This document shows, in pieces, positions 5,655 to 8,176 of a DNA stretch of 8,176 nucleotides; within the stretch, counting starts at the first letter, position 1; the number at the start of each line of letters is the position of its first letter. The position numbers and the translations under genes are program-made. The DNA is taken from positions 1 to 8,176 of the forward strand of contig CAMLOZ010000128.1 of NCBI GenBank assembly GCA_946481625.1, read 5' to 3'. This DNA is from an uncultured Haloferula sp. (GTDB taxonomy: Bacteria; Verrucomicrobiota; Verrucomicrobiae; Verrucomicrobiales; Akkermansiaceae). Below the pieces are notes generated by a model. It searched no databases, was not told where the DNA came from, and was given only the letters and a program-made list of their open reading frames with translations.

Positions 5655-6203
5655 CTAACGAATGCTTCCCGCGATTTCGCTCGCCAGTCTCGCCAACAAT
5701 CGGCTCTCTGCCGCGGCGAGCGCGTCGTAGCCATCGGCGCTCATCTCCTCGCTGCCCGACCACGACTTGGAAGTCACCATCCGGCGGTCCGGCAGTGAAT
5801 AGACCCGCCATGCCGCATCGATTACGGCCTCGCCGTTGTCCGTGCCGTGGAGCTGGCGGATATCGAGAGACACCTGATAGCGCAACTCGCTGTCGCTGCC
5901 CCACGGATAAACCCGCACGTTTCCGGTACCCAGGCGGCGGCCCAGATTGTTCGCCGTGACCCGCGCGACGTTTTCCTCCAGGTCCCCGGCCCAGCGGTGG
6001 GATTCCGCGACAGCCATGCGGTTGCCGGTTTCCTGGAAGACCAGATTCGGGCGGTCGATATAACCCGCGATCGACACGGGTCCCACGCCCACCCCCATGC
6101 CGCCACCGGATGGCGGTGGTCCCTCCGCGCTCAGCACGTAGAACGATTTCGGATCCGCACAGGAGGCGAGGAGCAGGACCGGAAGGAGGAGGAGCGAGCG
6201 CAT
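5655..6203 (-). CDS. pqiC: PqiC-like outer-membrane lipoprotein (ABC-type transport auxiliary)
   Basis: From the ATG at 6203 the product is 182 residues with a lipoprotein signal: MRS, a Leu-rich core, and lipobox LASC ending at Cys15. Ala at +2 is compatible with outer-membrane sorting. The mature part fits the ABC transport auxiliary family throughout: PKSFYVLS just after the lipid anchor, then VGPVSIAGYIDRPNLVF (about 40-56), and RWAGDLEENVARVTANNLGRRL (about 70-91). In Escherichia coli, PqiC sits in the outer membrane and docks the end of the PqiB tube. A TTG at 6260 would extend the frame by 19 residues through a heptad repeat and ruin the signal peptide, so it is rejected. It is the last gene of the operon, 61 bases after pqiB; that gap is larger than usual and holds the repeat. 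Confidence 0.92.
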   Translation of the reverse strand: MRSLLLLPVLLLASCADPKSFYVLSAEGPPPSGGGMGVGVGPVSIAGYIDRPNLVFQETGNRMAVAESHRWAGDLEENVARVTANNLGRRLGTGNVRVYPWGSDSELRYQVSLDIRQLHGTDNGEAVIDAAWRVYSLPDRRMVTSKSWSGSEEMSADGYDALAAAESRLLARLASEIAGSIR

Positions 6204-6229
6204 GGTCGTGGATCTAACGGCTATTCCCT

Positions 6230-6264
6230 GGCACTTGGAACTTCTAACTTGGAACTTCAAATTC
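6230..6264. repeat. Heptad tandem repeat in the pqiB-pqiC spacer
   Basis: Five consecutive 7-base units fill the spacer on the plus strand: GGCACTT, GGAACTT, CTAACTT, GGAACTT and a decayed CAAATTC, with consensus NNAACTT. Units two and four are identical, giving a 12-base direct repeat ACTTGGAACTTC at 6233-6244 and 6247-6258. The array ends on the base before the pqiB stop codon. It resembles the short tandem heptanucleotide arrays known from some bacterial intergenic regions. It is too short and lacks spacers, so it is not a CRISPR. Confidence 0.7.
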
Positions 6265-7920
6265 CTACCTCTTCTTCGCCTTCGGCTCCTTGTTCCCTGA
6301 ACTCTCGCGGCCGAAGAGCAACGAGTTCGGCTTCTCCTCGATCGAGTCGGACAGCGTCTTGAAGGCCCGCAAGGCGGCCCACAGTTCGTCGAGCGTCCGG
6401 CTCAGGTCGCCCTGCACGGCCCCTTCCGGGCCGAGGCTGGACACCGAGCTCCGCACCTCTTTGAGCGTGGCCTCGAGTTCCGCGGTGAGGTTCTGGGTCT
6501 CATCGCGTGCGAGCAGCTTCTTCGCTTCGGCCAGCGCGGCTTCCGCTTCGTCGAGCGTGCTACGGATGTCCTTCACGGTGATGGCGATCTCGTCGGCGGC
6601 GTTGCCGAATTTGCCCAAGGTCTCGTCCAGAGGGAGCGCCTCGATCTTCGCGAGGATCGCATTCAGCTTGTCCTGCAACTGGGCGAAGCCGGACGACTCG
6701 GTCGGAATGATTTCATATTCCCCGCTACGGGCGAGTTCGATGGGAGGCGCTCCCGGGGCGAAATCGAGATCCACGTAAAGCGCCCCGGTGAGCAGCGAGG
6801 CAGTACTGAGCGTGGCGCGCAGGCCGCGTCGCACGCATTCTTCCAATACGTTCTCGCCGTTGTCGATGTCCTCCACGGCCCTGGCGAGGGTGTCGGAATC
6901 GATCTCGATCACGACGGGCACGCGCGAATCGCCGGGTGGCGAATGCTTGAAGCTGATCTCGACCACTCGACCGAGCGGGATGCCCCGGAACTCGACCGGG
7001 GCGCCGTTCGAAAGTCCGCGCACGGATTGATCGAAGAACAGCAGGCAGAGGTGGTCCGGAACGAAAATCGATTTTTTCGCCGCGTCTTCATCCGTGAAAA
7101 GCGTGAAGACCGCGCCGTCCGTGACCGGGCTGCCCGGCACCCCGTCCTTCGGCACGGCAAAGGACGCGCCGCCGGTGACCATCGCCTGGAGCGATGGCGT
7201 GCTGAGCTTGAAGCCGTCCGCTCCGGCGGTCACGTCGATGCCGCTGGTGTTCCAGAAGCAGGTTCCTTGCCGCACCAGGTCGGAGTATTCTTCGTCGATG
7301 AAGACGTCGAAGCGGATACGCCGGTTCTCGATATCGAGCGTCCTGCGTTCGACCCGGCCGACCTCGAAGCCGCGGTAGTAGATCGGCGAGTTGATCGTGA
7401 GCGAACCGGCGTCCTCCGCGACCAAGGTCAGGCGCAAGCCGGGAACATTCGCGCTGGTGACCGGCGGTTGTTCGAGACCGTCGAAGTGATTGACCGGCGA
7501 GGCCCCGTCACCCGGTTCAAGCTCGATGTAAGCCCCCGTGATCAACGTGCTAAGGCCCGAGATGGTGGAAGCGGACACCCGCGGCCGCACAACCCAGAAG
7601 CGGCTGCCGTCGCGCAAGAGGTCCGCCGAGTCGGGATCGATCCGAACTTCCATGACCACCGACTGCAGGTCGTCCGCGAGTTCGATCTTCTCGACCACCC
7701 CCACCTTCACCGAGCGGCAGCGGACTTCGGTCTTTCCAGCCTCCACGCTGTCGGCCGTCAGAAAGCGCACATAGGCGAGTTCGCCCTTGTCGTGATAGTG
7801 CTTCCAGACCAACCAGCCGGCCAGGACGAGGGCGACGACCGGCACGACCCACACGCTGCTCCAGCGGCGGCGGCGGCGCACGATCGCGCGCGGCTCTTGG
7901 GATTGTTCGTCTTCGGTCAT
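6265..7920 (-). CDS. pqiB: PqiB-like protein with three MCE domains (inter-membrane lipid transport)
   Basis: The 551-residue protein is the length of Escherichia coli PqiB. An Arg-rich cytoplasmic tail (RRRRRW, 15-20) precedes one transmembrane helix (about 22-40). Three MCE domains follow at about 46-135, 160-255 and 290-390. Each shows the family core: GKTEVRCRSVKVGVVEKI in the first, NSPIYYRGFEVGRVE in the second and GAPVEFRGIPLGRVVEI in the third. Each also has a domain-closing turn such as LITGAYIELEP and LLTGALYVDLDF. A helical coiled-coil region (about 415-530, rich in Ala, Glu and Leu) and a typical ending PNSLLFGRE close the protein. By analogy, PqiB hexamers stack the MCE rings and coiled coil into a tube that carries lipids between inner and outer membranes. 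The ATG overlaps the pqiA stop (ATGA), indicating translational coupling. The gene looks intact, although its upstream partner does not. Confidence 0.95.
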   Translation of the reverse strand: MTEDEQSQEPRAIVRRRRRWSSVWVVPVVALVLAGWLVWKHYHDKGELAYVRFLTADSVEAGKTEVRCRSVKVGVVEKIELADDLQSVVMEVRIDPDSADLLRDGSRFWVVRPRVSASTISGLSTLITGAYIELEPGDGASPVNHFDGLEQPPVTSANVPGLRLTLVAEDAGSLTINSPIYYRGFEVGRVERRTLDIENRRIRFDVFIDEEYSDLVRQGTCFWNTSGIDVTAGADGFKLSTPSLQAMVTGGASFAVPKDGVPGSPVTDGAVFTLFTDEDAAKKSIFVPDHLCLLFFDQSVRGLSNGAPVEFRGIPLGRVVEISFKHSPPGDSRVPVVIEIDSDTLARAVEDIDNGENVLEECVRRGLRATLSTASLLTGALYVDLDFAPGAPPIELARSGEYEIIPTESSGFAQLQDKLNAILAKIEALPLDETLGKFGNAADEIAITVKDIRSTLDEAEAALAEAKKLLARDETQNLTAELEATLKEVRSSVSSLGPEGAVQGDLSRTLDELWAALRAFKTLSDSIEEKPNSLLFGRESSGNKEPKAKKR

Positions 7921-8078
7921 GGAATGGCAGGGGATCCTCCGGCGGCTTCCTTCTCATGGCGGTCCCACAGCAACCGGGGGTCGAAACTCATCGCCGAAAA
8001 CATGGTCAGAACCACCACCGATGCAAAAGAAAGGATCGCGGGCCCGGGAGTCACCGTGGAAATGATGCCGAGTTGCAC
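7917..8078 (-). pseudogene. pqiA: C-terminal remnant of pqiA (truncated at its 5' side)
   Basis: Just upstream of pqiB the minus strand encodes VQLGIISTVTPGPAILSFAS, continues through VVVLTMFSAMSFDPRLLWD, and ends SPAIP at a stop (7919-7917) that overlaps the pqiB ATG. This matches the last transmembrane helix and conserved FDPRL-WD tail of PqiA, the inner-membrane component of the system. The preceding GRWSM-DVF helix expected in the family is absent. Before the Val codon at 8078-8076 the frame reads ALWRAQKRK, unlike PqiA, and meets an in-frame TGA at 8108-8106. None of the three minus frames up to the window end restores PqiA similarity, so a single frameshift does not explain it. Only about 53 of some 400 codons remain. 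An insertion or rearrangement in the gene, or an assembly join, is likely. If this is the true chromosome sequence, pqiA is dead. Confidence 0.75.
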
Positions 8079-8176
8079 CTTTCTCTTTTGCGCTCTCCAT
8101 AGCGCTCACCGCGTCTTTTCGGTGAACTGTCGGGATGGCCTGAAACCGTCATTCCGCGCTTGCACTTCATCCATGA
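8079..8176. other. Unidentified sequence replacing the upstream part of pqiA
   Basis: This terminal stretch does not continue pqiA in any frame. It holds a 6-bp inverted repeat, TCACCG (8106-8111) and CGGTGA (8120-8125), with an 8-base loop, and a 12-base-spaced direct repeat GCGCTC (8090-8095, 8102-8107). A plus-strand frame runs open from the ATG at 8062 to the edge, and a minus frame reads MDEVQARNDGFRPSRQFTEK before a stop, but neither is recognised. It could be the end of an insertion sequence or other repeated element; no terminal inverted repeat can be confirmed because the other end is outside the window. Confidence 0.4.

Noticed and set aside
6204..6260. Longer PqiC from a TTG at 6260
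   Set aside because: The extension is translated from the heptad repeat and would displace the lipoprotein signal peptide.
6230..6264. CRISPR-like array
   Set aside because: Units are seven bases with no spacers; it is a simple tandem repeat.
8062..8176. Plus-strand frame open to the right edge
   Set aside because: It begins inside the pqiA remnant on the opposite strand and shows no recognisable motif; it could be chance.

Overview
This window looks like a piece of a moderately GC-rich chromosome from a Gram-negative bacterium, most likely a member of the Verrucomicrobia (Verrucomicrobiae; Luteolibacter/Haloferula-like). The taxonomic call is inference. It rests on a lineage-typical style of secreted alpha-helical proteins and a Tat-signal protein, a long prepilin peptidase with an inserted soluble domain, heptad intergenic repeats, starts without Shine-Dalgarno sites, and outer-membrane lipid-transport genes. 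I could not run a database search.

Layout. Positions 1-202 are non-coding or hold only a doubtful gene fragment, ending in an AT-rich stretch with a possible promoter. Positions 203-3014 carry three plus-strand genes for envelope proteins I cannot name: a Tat-signal protein, a putative lipoprotein, and a membrane-anchored protein, the last two alpha-helical and possibly distant paralogues. They lead into a prepilin peptidase (3066-4253) and a YtqB/MnmM-type tRNA-modifying methyltransferase (4308-4868). Transcription then converges: a hairpin with a U-tract on the minus strand (4875-4910) terminates nucleoside diphosphate kinase (ndk, 4937-5368, minus). After a gene-free gap of about 290 bases comes a minus-strand pqi lipid-transport operon: pqiC lipoprotein (5655-6203), three-MCE-domain pqiB (6265-7920), and the 3' end of pqiA overlapping the pqiB start by four bases.

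How the genes work together. PqiA (inner membrane), PqiB (periplasm-spanning MCE tube) and PqiC (outer-membrane lipoprotein) form an inter-membrane lipid transport system. Here pqiA is recognisable only over its last 50-odd codons. Upstream of about position 8079 the reading turns into unrelated sequence with an in-frame stop at 8106-8108. The operon is therefore either broken by an insertion or rearrangement, or the window end is an assembly junction. ndk and the methyltransferase are housekeeping genes. The prepilin peptidase would process type IV pilins or type II secretion pseudopilins encoded elsewhere.

The most notable observations are the truncated pqiA junction, a recurring -35/-10 pattern whose -10 box sits 5-8 bases before the start codon (suggesting leaderless mRNAs), a heptad tandem repeat inside the pqiB-pqiC spacer, and the inserted domain of the prepilin peptidase. 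I see no CRISPR array, tRNA, rRNA or complete mobile element, and no clear new biological system.
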